IMG/VR virus record: IMGVR_UViG_3300044825_002173
Coordinates: 1 to 64,000 of that record
Reading direction: 5' to 3' (one strand)
Length of the DNA stretch: 64,000 nt
From: a virus
Shown here: piece by piece, positions 22,660 to 31,104 of the stretch
How the letters are laid out: the number at the start of each line of letters is the position of its first letter
Numbering within the stretch: position 1 is the first letter of the stretch
The notes under the pieces: generated by a model
Told to the model about the DNA's origin: nothing
Database searches by the model: none
Seen by the model: only the letters and a program-made list of their open reading frames with translations
Position numbers and translations under genes: made by a program

Positions 22660-23778
22660 TCAGTTTGCTTGCCTATCGTCAATATATTGTTCAGTCCGTT
22701 CAGGTTGTGACGGCATTTGGAAATCAGCATCTACTTTATCATAAAGTTCAAGGAATGCTTGTTTGGTTTCATCATCAAAGCGGTTTACACACACTTGGAT
22801 TGCCTTTGCTTTATCTTGGAAGATGCTATAGGCACGGATGATATGAACCAAACGGCGGGTACTGATGATTTCCTCAATACCACCATCATAAAATGTTTTA
22901 CGAATAATGTCACTCCAATCAACCAACCGCTTGCAGAAATCACGGTCTTCCACGCCAAGATCCAGAGCAACGCCTTCAAGGATCTTCTGCTCGGTGGCAG
23001 GAGCAGGATAGGACTGCTCAAAGGTCACGGGGAAACGTTCCAGGAATGCCTCATTGAGCACGTTGGTGCCGATGAACCTACCGTCATCAGAACCCTTGCC
23101 CTTAGTGTTTGCGGTGGCAATCACGTTGAATCCAGCAGCGGGTTTGACCCAGCGACCAATCTTCTTCAGGAAGACACCTTTACCCTCCAGAATGGATTGG
23201 AGACACAAGATTTTGTTGGAAGCAAGGTCAATCTCATCAAGAAGAAGAATCGCGCCACGCTCCAGTGCCTCAATCACAGGACCATTATGCCAGGCAGTAT
23301 TTCCATCAACAAGACGGAAACCTCCGATAAGATCGTCTTCATCAGTCTCAATAGTGATGTTAACACGAATCAATTCACGCTTAAGTTGAGCACACGCTTG
23401 CTCCACCGAGAACGTTTTACCGTTACCCGAAAGACCCGTAATGAACGTAGGGTAAAAGAGACGGGACTGAATAATCTTTTTAATATCGTTAAAGTTACCA
23501 AACTTGACGAAGGTATCATCTTTATCAGGAATAAGGTTTTGCTCTACAGGAGGAACCACGGCAGGTGCTTGGAAAGTACGTTCGATTTCTTCTACCTTTT
23601 GTTGAGTTACTTCAAGATTCCATTTACCACGACCGACTTTAAACGGTTCAAGTTTTTTAGTTACAGTCTGATAGTTAGAGTCATTCAGAGCACACCAAGC
23701 ACGAATATCGGCACCAGTCACAGTGTTGCCGTAGAGTGCCTGAAGAGAAGTGCGGATGTAGTCGGAAGAGAGTGTCAT
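22660..23778 (-). CDS. cobS: CobS-like AAA+ ATPase
   Basis: 372 residues. It belongs to the MoxR/CobS branch of AAA+ ATPases: Walker A GLSGNGKT (115-122), Walker B ILLLDEIDLA (177-186), sensor 1 in FNVIATANTKGKG and the arginine-rich SVERF-like NEAFLERFPVTF. In bacteria CobS works with CobT in cobalt insertion during B12 synthesis; in cyanophages the substrate is unproven. I chose the ATG at 23776-23778 (MTLSSDYIRTSLQ), because a TATAAT hexamer at 23804-23809 overlaps the next upstream ATG. It follows a VWA-domain protein, a typical MoxR-VWA pairing. Confidence 0.92.
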   Translation of the reverse strand: MTLSSDYIRTSLQALYGNTVTGADIRAWCALNDSNYQTVTKKLEPFKVGRGKWNLEVTQQKVEEIERTFQAPAVVPPVEQNLIPDKDDTFVKFGNFNDIKKIIQSRLFYPTFITGLSGNGKTFSVEQACAQLKRELIRVNITIETDEDDLIGGFRLVDGNTAWHNGPVIEALERGAILLLDEIDLASNKILCLQSILEGKGVFLKKIGRWVKPAAGFNVIATANTKGKGSDDGRFIGTNVLNEAFLERFPVTFEQSYPAPATEQKILEGVALDLGVEDRDFCKRLVDWSDIIRKTFYDGGIEEIISTRRLVHIIRAYSIFQDKAKAIQVCVNRFDDETKQAFLELYDKVDADFQMPSQPERTEQYIDDRQAN

Positions 23779-23803
23779 TCGTTTGTTTTGTTTCAACCTA
23801 GTC

Positions 23804-23809
23804 ATTATA
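23804..23809 (-). promoter_or_regulatory. Possible -10 element (TATAAT) for cobS
   Basis: A perfect TATAAT, 26 bases before the chosen cobS ATG and 5 bases after a terminator T-run. No convincing -35 is visible. Confidence 0.4.
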
Positions 23810-23813
23810 AACG

Positions 23814-23836
23814 AAAAAGGGGTCCTCTTGTGACCC
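23814..23836 (-). terminator. Weak rho-independent terminator before cobS
   Basis: On the minus strand GGGTC and GACCC pair around ACAAGAG (23820-23836), followed by CTTTTT. The stem has only 5 bp, so the call is moderate. Confidence 0.5.
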
Positions 23837-23879
23837 ACATGGTCAGTTCGCTAACTGGTCGTCGAATTTCTCAAGTAAA

Positions 23880-24029
23880 TCACTTCAATTCATAATCTGG
23901 ATATTTTTCTCGAACTTTATCTCTAAATCTACCATTAAATGATGGAGGATTTAGTTCTCTTTTTTGGGTGATAATTTTATTGTTGTGATCAATATTTAAA
24001 AGTTTATCGATGTTGTCAGTTTTTTTCAT
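23880..24029 (-). CDS. Small basic protein (49 aa) coupled to the VWA gene
   Basis: 49 residues, MKKTDNIDKLLNIDHNNKII then TQKRELNPPSFNGRFRDKVR, polar and basic. The ATG overlaps the VWA gene stop as ATGA, the same coupling seen throughout the genome, and a terminator follows 43 bases after its stop. This placement is the main support. I do not recognise it. Confidence 0.55.
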   Translation of the reverse strand: MKKTDNIDKLLNIDHNNKIITQKRELNPPSFNGRFRDKVREKYPDYELK

Positions 24030-26215
24030 GCTACCAATGAAATAAACTCACCAAGAACTTTTTTATTTAGTTTCTTAGTCTTCAAAGACTTGACAAAAGC
24101 AGATTTGATTTGTGCTTTGGTTGCACATTCATGAACATCAAACTCAGTGTCTTGAGCAAGTGCAGATGCAGACATACCAAAGTATGCATCATATCCAGAG
24201 TTGGTGATAGTAAAACTTTTCATTTTTTTCCAGTCACTTTGAATTTTTTCATACTGCTTATCAAGTTGCGAATGATAAAGTTGAATAAAACGACTTGCGT
24301 TACGGTTCTCAAGAACACGAATACCAATAAAGTTCATAGAAGAAAACTTATCCTTCAGGTTCTTCAGAAGAGCGTCAGTAAATGCATGATAACCATAACC
24401 AACACTATAGGTTGTTCCAAGTTTACGATCACGAAGAAATGTAGAACCAGGATAAGTATAACCAGTACCAAGAACAGGTTCTTTTGAGTAAGAACGACGA
24501 ACTTCTTTGTGGTAAACAAGTTGATTTGCTTCACCATCAGTAAGAACAATACACTGAACTTTCTGAAGTTTGTTTTCTTTTTGGAACTTAGGAAGAATTT
24601 GATGCAGAGCAATCAATGATTCATTCAAAGGAGTTCCGGACAAAGACATACGATGAGAGAAAGTATAAGGAGAACTATAAGTCCTACCAAAGCAATAAGC
24701 AAGACGCCAGATGTTAAGCAGTTGATGCTCCAGTTCTTTACCAGAAACTTTGCTTGTGAGAATATTCATCATTGTGAATGTTTCATCTACAAGCAATAGA
24801 TTTTCCTTTTTCTTATAGTGAGGAGTGCGATCAGCCGCAAGATACCTATCATTCTCATAATCATATTCTCCACGACGCCATTCATTAGTGAAAGCATATA
24901 CTTCAAAGGGAATAGAAACCTTCTTGCAGAACCAAACGAGATTGAAGAGTTGCTTGCAAGTATCAAGCATCACATCTCCCATAGAACCACTCCAGTCCAG
25001 TACAAATACAAGACCATGATTCTTTCCATCAGGAAGTACGGAAACTTTCTTGAATAGATCTTCATTATACTTGTAAGTGTGAAGACGGGAGGTATCAAGA
25101 ACTCCAGTACGAGCAGTTGATGCACGAGCATACTGATCTGCTGCTTTGCGACATTCAAACTCTTTCACTAGATAGTTGACTTCTTTCTGAGCAGAAGACT
25201 TGAACTTCCTAAACTCAGTATCAGATTCTTTATAAAGATTTGTTGGAGTAATATTTTTTTCTTGTGACCAATCATTATGAATTTTTTGTTGATGAGCAAA
25301 TGAGTTGTCAATATCTTTATGAACTTCAGAATTCTTAGCAATTACGGTGTCAAGATTCAATTGAGGAACTTCTACATAGGTATTTTCATAAGGATCATTT
25401 CCCACAAGATCACGAATCTTTTCTTCTAGAGAATCTGCAGTGCGAACTTCAGGTTCATACTCATCACTAGAAGAATTTACTGGAGTTTGCTCTCCTTGAG
25501 CAGTTCCACCATAAGAACCATCATCCTCTTTTGGTTGTGGGTTATCACTCTCACCATCTTGTTCCGAAGAGGAGTCATTAGTCTCCACTATTTCATTGGC
25601 AGGAGACTGAGAGTTTCCTTGAGTTTCGTGCGTATCAAAATCAGAAACTTTTTGTTCTTGCTCTTTTTCTTTCTTACAATACTTATAAAGTTCTTCAGCA
25701 GCAATCAGAACATCGGCAAAAGTTTCTGTTGCAGAAATCAAATTGACAATTTCTGATTCTTCACCATCTTCAATAGGAATATAAGTATAATTTCCAATTT
25801 TGAAAAGAAGATTTGCACGGTCAGCAAGATTAAATTTAGAAATGTCTTCTTCTTTAATTTGAAAGAAGTCATCTTCGTTCAGTTCCTTATAACCATTGAA
25901 GAAAGTCTTAGCAAGACCTGCATACTTACGTTTCATTAATTTTTCAACGCGAACATCTTCTACAACGTTCACAAACTGAGCAGGAATCTTTACCGTATCT
26001 GTCCAATCCTCATCAGGTGTATAGAGAGCGTGACCGACCTCATGACCCACCAGAAGGTCATATACAAGACCACTTGCCTTCTCCCATAGAGGAAGCGTAA
26101 GAACACGAGTATGGACGTTGAAGCAGGCAGTAGAGACCTTCTTGTGCTCTACCACCAAATCTTCAGTGGCAAGCAGTTTGGCAAGTTGAGATTTGATTTC
26201 GTGACGAACAGGCAT
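24026..26215 (-). CDS. VWA-domain protein with N-terminal zincin motif (CobT-like)
   Basis: 729 residues. The N-terminal domain has HEVGH (58-62) and a downstream NVVEDVRVEKLM (84-94) that could provide the third zinc ligand, as in zincin peptidases. An acidic low-complexity linker (about 180-260) follows. The C-terminal domain is a von Willebrand A fold with the MIDAS motif DWSGS (407-411) and later ITDGE-like VLTDGEAN. CobT and other MoxR partners have VWA domains after acidic linkers, so this is the likely partner of the CobS-like ATPase two genes downstream. I start at the ATG at 26213-26215; the open frame continues to a TTG across a terminator and is not credible. Confidence 0.88.
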   Translation of the reverse strand: MPVRHEIKSQLAKLLATEDLVVEHKKVSTACFNVHTRVLTLPLWEKASGLVYDLLVGHEVGHALYTPDEDWTDTVKIPAQFVNVVEDVRVEKLMKRKYAGLAKTFFNGYKELNEDDFFQIKEEDISKFNLADRANLLFKIGNYTYIPIEDGEESEIVNLISATETFADVLIAAEELYKYCKKEKEQEQKVSDFDTHETQGNSQSPANEIVETNDSSSEQDGESDNPQPKEDDGSYGGTAQGEQTPVNSSSDEYEPEVRTADSLEEKIRDLVGNDPYENTYVEVPQLNLDTVIAKNSEVHKDIDNSFAHQQKIHNDWSQEKNITPTNLYKESDTEFRKFKSSAQKEVNYLVKEFECRKAADQYARASTARTGVLDTSRLHTYKYNEDLFKKVSVLPDGKNHGLVFVLDWSGSMGDVMLDTCKQLFNLVWFCKKVSIPFEVYAFTNEWRRGEYDYENDRYLAADRTPHYKKKENLLLVDETFTMMNILTSKVSGKELEHQLLNIWRLAYCFGRTYSSPYTFSHRMSLSGTPLNESLIALHQILPKFQKENKLQKVQCIVLTDGEANQLVYHKEVRRSYSKEPVLGTGYTYPGSTFLRDRKLGTTYSVGYGYHAFTDALLKNLKDKFSSMNFIGIRVLENRNASRFIQLYHSQLDKQYEKIQSDWKKMKSFTITNSGYDAYFGMSASALAQDTEFDVHECATKAQIKSAFVKSLKTKKLNKKVLGEFISLVA

Positions 26216-26236
26216 TAGTTTGTTGCGTATGAAATC

Positions 26237-26242
26237 ATTATA
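26237..26242 (-). promoter_or_regulatory. Possible -10 element (TATAAT) for the VWA-cobS cluster
   Basis: A perfect TATAAT one base after an 8-T terminator run and 22 bases upstream of the VWA gene ATG. No consensus -35 is present. Confidence 0.45.
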
Positions 26243-26243
26243 C

Positions 26244-26267
26244 AAAAAAAAGAGGCCTTGCGACCTC
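26244..26267 (-). terminator. Rho-independent terminator after the 356-aa gene
   Basis: On the minus strand GAGGTC GCAA GGCCTC is a 6-bp stem closed by a GNRA tetraloop and followed by TTTTTTTT. Confidence 0.8.
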
Positions 26268-26294
26268 CTAGTGGACAGTTTGAAAAGTGTCTTA

Positions 26295-27365
26295 TTACAT
26301 TCCATACTTTTCAAAATCAGCTCGCGCATCTGCAGCTGCTTGCTTATGTTGATTTTGCCTATATTCTCCGGATTTCGATCTATTTTTTCTCGCCTGAGAA
26401 GTTGAATATTTTCTTTCAATAGGAGTATCTAATTTATCTGCCACAATTCTAAGGACATCTCCACGATCACCGCCAAGTCTTTTTGCTTGTCTTTCTATTT
26501 TTCCTCGATTCATTCTTTTAAATCCTTCGTCTAAAACTTCCCCACACCACTCTTCACTCATATTCATAAGAATTACTTCAGCACCTTCAACAGTTTCGGC
26601 ATATCCTTCATCAAGAAGATGTGAAAGGATGTAGTCATATTCCTCTTTACTGAGAGCACGTCTTCTAGCAGTAGATGCTCCAAGAGTGCGCCCAAGAGCA
26701 CCTCCAGCGGCAGTAAGAACTTGAGTGTGACGTTTAACACCTTTATGAGTAGCAACTCTTGCTTGCCTTGCCAGTCTAGAATCACTTGCTGTATTTAAAG
26801 CATCAATTCCAGTTTTAACTGCTTTACCTACAGTTTGAGCGGTTTTTTTAGTCAATTCAATATCCTGCTTGGCTTTCTTAACAGCACCGCCAAGAGCAGC
26901 TCCAAGTCTTCCAGCAATTCCCATTCTAGTTTGAGTTGGAGTTGAGGAAGATGCTGGTTGTTTTGCTTGTGCGGATGCAACAGCACCTTCTCTTTTCTTA
27001 ATTACACCAGAAACTCCACCAGAAATACCACCTCTTACGGTTCCACCATATTTTTTAATAGCTGCTTTTGTGGTGCTTTGCGGTCTGCTTCCCTTAGGTC
27101 CAACTAAAATTTTATTTTTCTTATCTGCCATTTTTTGGAGGCGAGTTTGAGATGCCTCTTCCAAATAAGACTCCTCTACAATTTCATCAACCCAATCAAC
27201 AAACTCATCTTCACCAAGTTCTTCAATTAGAATATCAATTCCATACTCATTCAGACCCATCTCATAGAAATACTCAGTAGCAATTTCAACCTCTTCACTA
27301 ATATACTGAGGTTGATAAACAGAAATATATGCTTCTGAAAGATTGCGAATGTCTTTTGCGTCCAT
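26295..27365 (-). CDS. Basic internal virion protein candidate (356 aa)
   Basis: 356 residues, paralogous in layout to the protein at 7563-8720. The N-terminus MDAKDIRNLSEAYISVYQ is followed by an acidic region to about 75, a Gly/Ala/Lys-rich basic centre, then LLDEGYAETVEGAEVILMNM and SEEWCGEVLDEGFKRMNRGK, ending in a Lys/Arg/Gln-rich tail. A TATAAATA late promoter stands 21 bases upstream and a strong terminator downstream, so it is an isolated late unit between early-type genes. A packaged, DNA-associated role fits, but is inferred. Confidence 0.78.
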   Translation of the reverse strand: MDAKDIRNLSEAYISVYQPQYISEEVEIATEYFYEMGLNEYGIDILIEELGEDEFVDWVDEIVEESYLEEASQTRLQKMADKKNKILVGPKGSRPQSTTKAAIKKYGGTVRGGISGGVSGVIKKREGAVASAQAKQPASSSTPTQTRMGIAGRLGAALGGAVKKAKQDIELTKKTAQTVGKAVKTGIDALNTASDSRLARQARVATHKGVKRHTQVLTAAGGALGRTLGASTARRRALSKEEYDYILSHLLDEGYAETVEGAEVILMNMSEEWCGEVLDEGFKRMNRGKIERQAKRLGGDRGDVLRIVADKLDTPIERKYSTSQARKNRSKSGEYRQNQHKQAAADARADFEKYGM

Positions 27366-27385
27366 TGTTACAAATACTTTTTAGT

Positions 27386-27393
27386 TATTTATA
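27386..27393 (-). promoter_or_regulatory. T4-type late promoter TATAAATA
   Basis: Exact TATAAATA, 21 bases upstream of the 356-residue late gene and fused to the T-run of the terminator at 27393-27425. Confidence 0.75.
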
Positions 27394-27526
27394 AAAAAGA
27401 AGCGCCTCGGTGATGGAGACGCTTCTTAAGTGCTTGTCTTCGGGATTTTGCTTGTCGCAATGCTTGTGGTTTAAGTTTTCGTTTTTGCTGTTTACCGGAG
27501 TTGTGTTGCCAGTTTGGAGTGTTCAT
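27389..27526 (-). CDS. Small Arg/Lys-rich protein (45 aa)
   Basis: 45 residues, MNTPNWQHNSGKQQKRKLKP then QALRQAKSRRQALKKRLHHR, about one third basic. It starts 15 bases after the gp46 stop. Its last codons form the terminator hairpin at 27399-27425 and its stop codon lies in the TATAAATA of the next gene. The composition suggests RNA or DNA binding. Its small size and the overlap with control signals leave some doubt that it is translated. Confidence 0.55.
   Translation of the reverse strand: MNTPNWQHNSGKQQKRKLKPQALRQAKSRRQALKKRLHHRGASFL
27393..27425 (-). terminator. Rho-independent terminator of the gp55-gp46 operon
   Basis: On the minus strand GAAGCGTCTC and GAGGCGCTTC pair (27416-27425 with 27399-27408, one wobble) around CATCACC, followed by TTTTTT that continues into TATAAATA. 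Confidence 0.85.
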
Positions 27527-27540
27527 TATTCTTAAGAGGT

Positions 27541-29253
27541 TTAGACTATCATACGCGAAAAACCTTTGACTTTCTCAAACTTTATGACACTTTCAAATCT
27601 GTCCTCTAGACCAGTCTTATGAGAGATGACAAATATATTAGCATCTTTAATGACATAACGGATAATCTTAAGGAACTCTTCTGTTCCAAATCCATCAAGT
27701 GAAGAATCAAACACCTCATCCATAATCAAAAGATTTGTATTGACTGAGTTTTTCATTCTTGCAACTTCTCTCCAAGTAAAGAGTAATGCAAGGTCTATTC
27801 TCATTTTTTCACCTTCACTAAAAGAGGCATATGAGAAATCTTCATGAATTGGAGACTGGACGGTTTCGTTAAATTCCTCATCAAGAGTGAAGTTAATATA
27901 GAAATCCATCATCTGAAGATAACGGTTTACTTGCTGATTTATCAGCGGTAGATACTTCTTAATGATTTTGGATTTTACTCCACCGTCTTTAAGCAAACTA
28001 TACGAAAAATCGTAATAGTTGATTGTGTCTTTTTTAGAAGCGAGTTCGTCGTATGTTGTTTTTAAGTTTTTATTGAAGGATTCTAACTTCTCATGTTCAG
28101 AATTTCGGTTTGCAAGTTGTTCGGTAATTTTTTGAATTTCCGATTCAAGATTTCGGATTTGTCTCCGCAATCCATTAATCTTAATATTGTTTTGAGAAAT
28201 GCCATTCGTTAAGTTTGAAATCTCCTTCGATAGAGTATTGAATTGACGCTCTCGCTCCTCTTCCTCTTTAATTGCCTCTTCTAGTTCTTTATAACCAGAT
28301 TGCAACTCCTTTGCTTTATCTTGAGCGTTCTTAATTCTATTTATTCTAAACTCTTCATCAATGGATTGTGTGCATGTAGGGCATACCGTATTCTCAGTAA
28401 AGAACTTATGTTCTTTTGTAATTGTGGATACTTTTTGAGAAATTTTTCCTTTAAGATTTCCTAGTTTACGAAGTTTTTCAGCATATCCAGTAATTGCATC
28501 TTGCTCACGAATAAGTGCTCTAAGAGGTTCTTCTACAGACTCATTTTCTTGCGTATATTGTTCAATTTCTTTATCCAAATCGGAAATTTTCCGATTATTA
28601 TTGTTTATATTATCTTTTCCTCTATTTTCAAGTTCTTCAATAAATTCTTCCTGCATCTGAACTTTATCAAGAAGAGATTCTTTCTTAAGTTCAAGAGTTT
28701 TAATTTCATCTTTAATTGAACGAATCTTTTCTTTAATTACAACATTCATAGAAGAAAATATTTTAATATCAAGAAGATCCTCAATTACTTCTCTACGATG
28801 AGATGCAGGCAGTTGCATGAAAGGAACAAAAGTACTACTACCCAAAATCACGATTTGAGTAAAAGACTTGTAGTTCATCTTTAAAACATTTTGCTCTAAC
28901 CACTTCTGCTGATCTATAGCTGCAGCAGACTGATCTAAAAGAGAGTCATCACGATAAATCTCAAAAATATTAGGTTTGATACCTCTCACCACTTTCCACG
29001 AAGTGCTTCCAATATCAAACTCAACCTCAACTCTACAATCCTTATCATTTACAGAATTGATGAGTTGAGGTTTATTAATTTTACGGAATGGTTTACCAAA
29101 CAAAGAAAATGTTAGAGCATCAAGAACTGTACTTTTTCCCGCACCATTAGAACCAATAATGAGATTTGTTGAATTTTTTGTAAAATCAACCTCAGTTTCA
29201 TGTTGTCCGGTAGAAAGAAAATTACGCCATTTTATAGTTTTAAATAAAATCAT
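27541..29253 (-). CDS. gp46: Recombination endonuclease subunit gp46 (Rad50-like)
   Basis: 570 residues (T4 gp46 has 560). It is an SMC-type ATPase that works with gp47 to resect DNA ends. Walker A is GSNGAGKST (34-42), a zinc hook CPTC sits at 291-294 between two long coiled coils, and the C-terminal signature SFSEGEKMR and Walker B LLIMDEVFDS follow. It overlaps the DUF3110-like gene by 14 bases and is the last large gene of the gp55 operon. Confidence 0.96.
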   Translation of the reverse strand: MILFKTIKWRNFLSTGQHETEVDFTKNSTNLIIGSNGAGKSTVLDALTFSLFGKPFRKINKPQLINSVNDKDCRVEVEFDIGSTSWKVVRGIKPNIFEIYRDDSLLDQSAAAIDQQKWLEQNVLKMNYKSFTQIVILGSSTFVPFMQLPASHRREVIEDLLDIKIFSSMNVVIKEKIRSIKDEIKTLELKKESLLDKVQMQEEFIEELENRGKDNINNNNRKISDLDKEIEQYTQENESVEEPLRALIREQDAITGYAEKLRKLGNLKGKISQKVSTITKEHKFFTENTVCPTCTQSIDEEFRINRIKNAQDKAKELQSGYKELEEAIKEEEERERQFNTLSKEISNLTNGISQNNIKINGLRRQIRNLESEIQKITEQLANRNSEHEKLESFNKNLKTTYDELASKKDTINYYDFSYSLLKDGGVKSKIIKKYLPLINQQVNRYLQMMDFYINFTLDEEFNETVQSPIHEDFSYASFSEGEKMRIDLALLFTWREVARMKNSVNTNLLIMDEVFDSSLDGFGTEEFLKIIRYVIKDANIFVISHKTGLEDRFESVIKFEKVKGFSRMIV

Positions 29254-29515
29254 GAGTTACATTACTTGGAGGAATAACAATATCATTTGAGGTAATTACT
29301 GTATATTGATAATCATGAAGTTCGCAAGTTTTTATCATAACTTCATCTTCAATTTCAATTACATGCATTTCTGGATATCCATCATCTTCTAACATCATAG
29401 CATATCTAACTGCATCATCCTCCTCTTCAAACAGATAGAGAATATGATCACCATCATCGTTTAAAACGGAATATGCACCTTCAGTTTCTCTGCCGTTGAT
29501 TGTTAGAATAAACAT
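29240..29515 (-). CDS. DUF3110-like small protein between gp47 and gp46
   Basis: 91 residues. EGAYSVLNDDGDHILYLFEE then EDDAVRYAMMLEDDGYPEMH is close in pattern to DUF3110, a small cyanobacterial family whose hallmark is a FEEEDDAxRYAxxLE-like segment. The function of the family is unknown. Its start abuts the gp47 stop and its end overlaps gp46 by 14 bases, so it is fully inside the operon. Its likeness to a cyanobacterial family suggests host ancestry, or that it targets a host pathway; both are inference. Confidence 0.8.
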   Translation of the reverse strand: MFILTINGRETEGAYSVLNDDGDHILYLFEEEDDAVRYAMMLEDDGYPEMHVIEIEDEVMIKTCELHDYQYTVITSNDIVIPPSNVTHDFI

Positions 29516-30555
29516 TAAACCATCTCACATGCCTCTTGATAAACTTCTTGCAATAGTTTTTGAACTAGTGATTTATCAAGATTTACTTCAGACTCCTCAA
29601 TATATCTATTCAGAATTGAAAGTGTATCTTCAGATTCAAATACTTCGAAATTTTCAGATTCTTGAATATCAAAATTTTCAATTACCTTAAGTTCCGCAAC
29701 ATTAGATGTGTATAGTTTATCAATAAATTTTTCAAACTTTTTGGTGTCTGTTTTTTTACGAACAACTACTTTTACGATTTTATTCTCATATTCTCGTGTA
29801 TCAAAAGTTTGATAGTTAGTATCTTCATAATAAATGTTATGAAACATTTTATAAGGATTATCAATAGATTCGTGATCTAAAGTTTCAGTATCAAAGATAG
29901 TAAACCCACGGGTATCACCTACGTCTGTCCAATAAATCTCATAAGGATTTCCTAGATAAAAGACTACTCCGTTATTCGATCTAGTGTGATAGTGTCCCGA
30001 ATAGACCCTGGTGAACTTATCAAATAGTTTGCTTTCCAGACCATGCTCCATGACGATTTGTCTATTAACTCTAAATCCTTGGAGTTCAAGGTGCCCCATC
30101 GCACACTTGCAAGCAGTCTTTTTAATGAGTTTGAGAGTTTGCTCTTCATTTTCTTGATTAATCCAGGGTATAAAAAGTATAGGTAGTTTACCCAACATTA
30201 CTTCTGTTGGTTCAGAATAAACGGTTACATTATCATATTCACGTAGAAGCAAATCTACTGCGTTTACATTATTAGTATTTTTATAATAAGCAGTATGATT
30301 TCCAACGATCGTATGAACTCGCACTCCCATTTCCTGGAGACGATCATAATAATTGTTTTTAGCCCAGGAAAGTGATGAAAAATCAATACCTTTACGACTA
30401 TCAAATGTATCGCCCATATCAACAACTGTGGTAATCCCGTACTGTTCCAGCGTAGGGAAAAACACGTCATTATAGAACTTTAAAAAATAATCATGAAAAA
30501 GTTTTGAATTTTTTCTGGCACCAAAGTGCTGATCTGTGATGATTGCGACTTTCAT
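29515..30555 (-). CDS. gp47: Recombination endonuclease subunit gp47 (Mre11-like)
   Basis: 346 residues (T4 gp47 has 339). Its calcineurin-type phosphoesterase motifs are: DQH (8-10), DMGDTFDS (46-53), GNH (85-87), then MGHLELQGF and YSGHYHTR. The gp46/gp47 complex processes double-strand ends for recombination-dependent replication and degrades host DNA. The gene starts one base after gp55 stops and touches the DUF3110-like gene. All metal-binding motifs are present, so the enzyme should be active. Confidence 0.96.
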   Translation of the reverse strand: MKVAIITDQHFGARKNSKLFHDYFLKFYNDVFFPTLEQYGITTVVDMGDTFDSRKGIDFSSLSWAKNNYYDRLQEMGVRVHTIVGNHTAYYKNTNNVNAVDLLLREYDNVTVYSEPTEVMLGKLPILFIPWINQENEEQTLKLIKKTACKCAMGHLELQGFRVNRQIVMEHGLESKLFDKFTRVYSGHYHTRSNNGVVFYLGNPYEIYWTDVGDTRGFTIFDTETLDHESIDNPYKMFHNIYYEDTNYQTFDTREYENKIVKVVVRKKTDTKKFEKFIDKLYTSNVAELKVIENFDIQESENFEVFESEDTLSILNRYIEESEVNLDKSLVQKLLQEVYQEACEMV

Positions 30556-31050
30556 TCAATAGCGAAGTTTAGAATGCACTGCGTCTTTAATCGAATTATA
30601 GTCGCTATAGTTGCTTCCGTCAATAGAGTTGTCCTCAAATACTTCAGAGTATCCAGAACGCTCAAGGATTTTGTTCTTGATTTCTAACTGACGCTTCTCT
30701 CTTTGAATACGACGAAGAAAAGCGTAGTGAATGATTTGAGTGAAGTAAGCAAAAGGATTCTGTGACTTCTCAGGATTGAAGTTGTGAATATACTGAACGC
30801 AGTTTTCAATACCATCGGAAATCATGTCTTCCTTAAACATATAGTTTACGAAGTTAGGTTTAAAGGAAAGATGATTTGCGATCTTCAGGAAACACTCTCC
30901 AATGTAGCGAGGAATGGGAGGTTTTGGTTTTCCTTGAATCTCTGCGATTTCTTTATCTTCGCGGTATTTAATCAATGCTGCAAGAAACTCTTTGTTATTG
31001 ACGTAATGCTCTGACCTCTTTCTTTTGGTCATGACTGCTGTGGTAATCAT
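30556..31050 (-). CDS. gp55: Late sigma factor gp55
   Basis: 164 residues (T4 gp55 has 185). It directs host RNA polymerase to TATAAATA late promoters with the gp45 clamp as activator. The segment MFKEDMISDGIENCVQYIHN, NPFAYFTQIIHYAFLRRIQR is the sigma region 2-like core, with the aromatic and basic residues that contact the -10 element. The first ATG is at 31048-31050; a second in-frame ATG at 31030-31032 (MTKRKRSEHY) may be the true start. A clear sigma-70 promoter with a dyad lies upstream, so gp55 is an early gene as expected. Confidence 0.95.
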   Translation of the reverse strand: MITTAVMTKRKRSEHYVNNKEFLAALIKYREDKEIAEIQGKPKPPIPRYIGECFLKIANHLSFKPNFVNYMFKEDMISDGIENCVQYIHNFNPEKSQNPFAYFTQIIHYAFLRRIQREKRQLEIKNKILERSGYSEVFEDNSIDGSNYSDYNSIKDAVHSKLRY

Positions 31051-31075
31051 AAGTTTTTATCATTATTATGTATAA

Positions 31076-31104
31076 ATTATACCATCTATAAAAATACTTG
31101 ACAA
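31076..31104 (-). promoter_or_regulatory. Sigma-70 promoter for the gp55-gp47-gp46 operon
   Basis: TTGTCA (-35, 31099-31104), exactly 17 bases, then a perfect TATAAT (-10, 31076-31081). The gp55 ATG begins 26 bases downstream of the -10. Confidence 0.85.

Noticed and set aside
23779-23838. N-terminal extension of CobS to a GTG codon
   Set aside because: The extra residues come from the terminator and -10 region. The conserved family start is MTLSSDYIRTS.
22717-23895. A 392-codon open frame on the plus strand opposite cobS
   Set aside because: It is the antisense of a clearly coding gene with Walker motifs. Its translation has no recognisable domain, and all other genes are on the minus strand.
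26216-26419. N-terminal extension of the VWA-zincin protein to a TTG codon
   Set aside because: It would cross a terminator hairpin, its 8-T run and a TATAAT box, and overlap the neighbouring gene. The ATG at 26213-26215 begins the conserved part.
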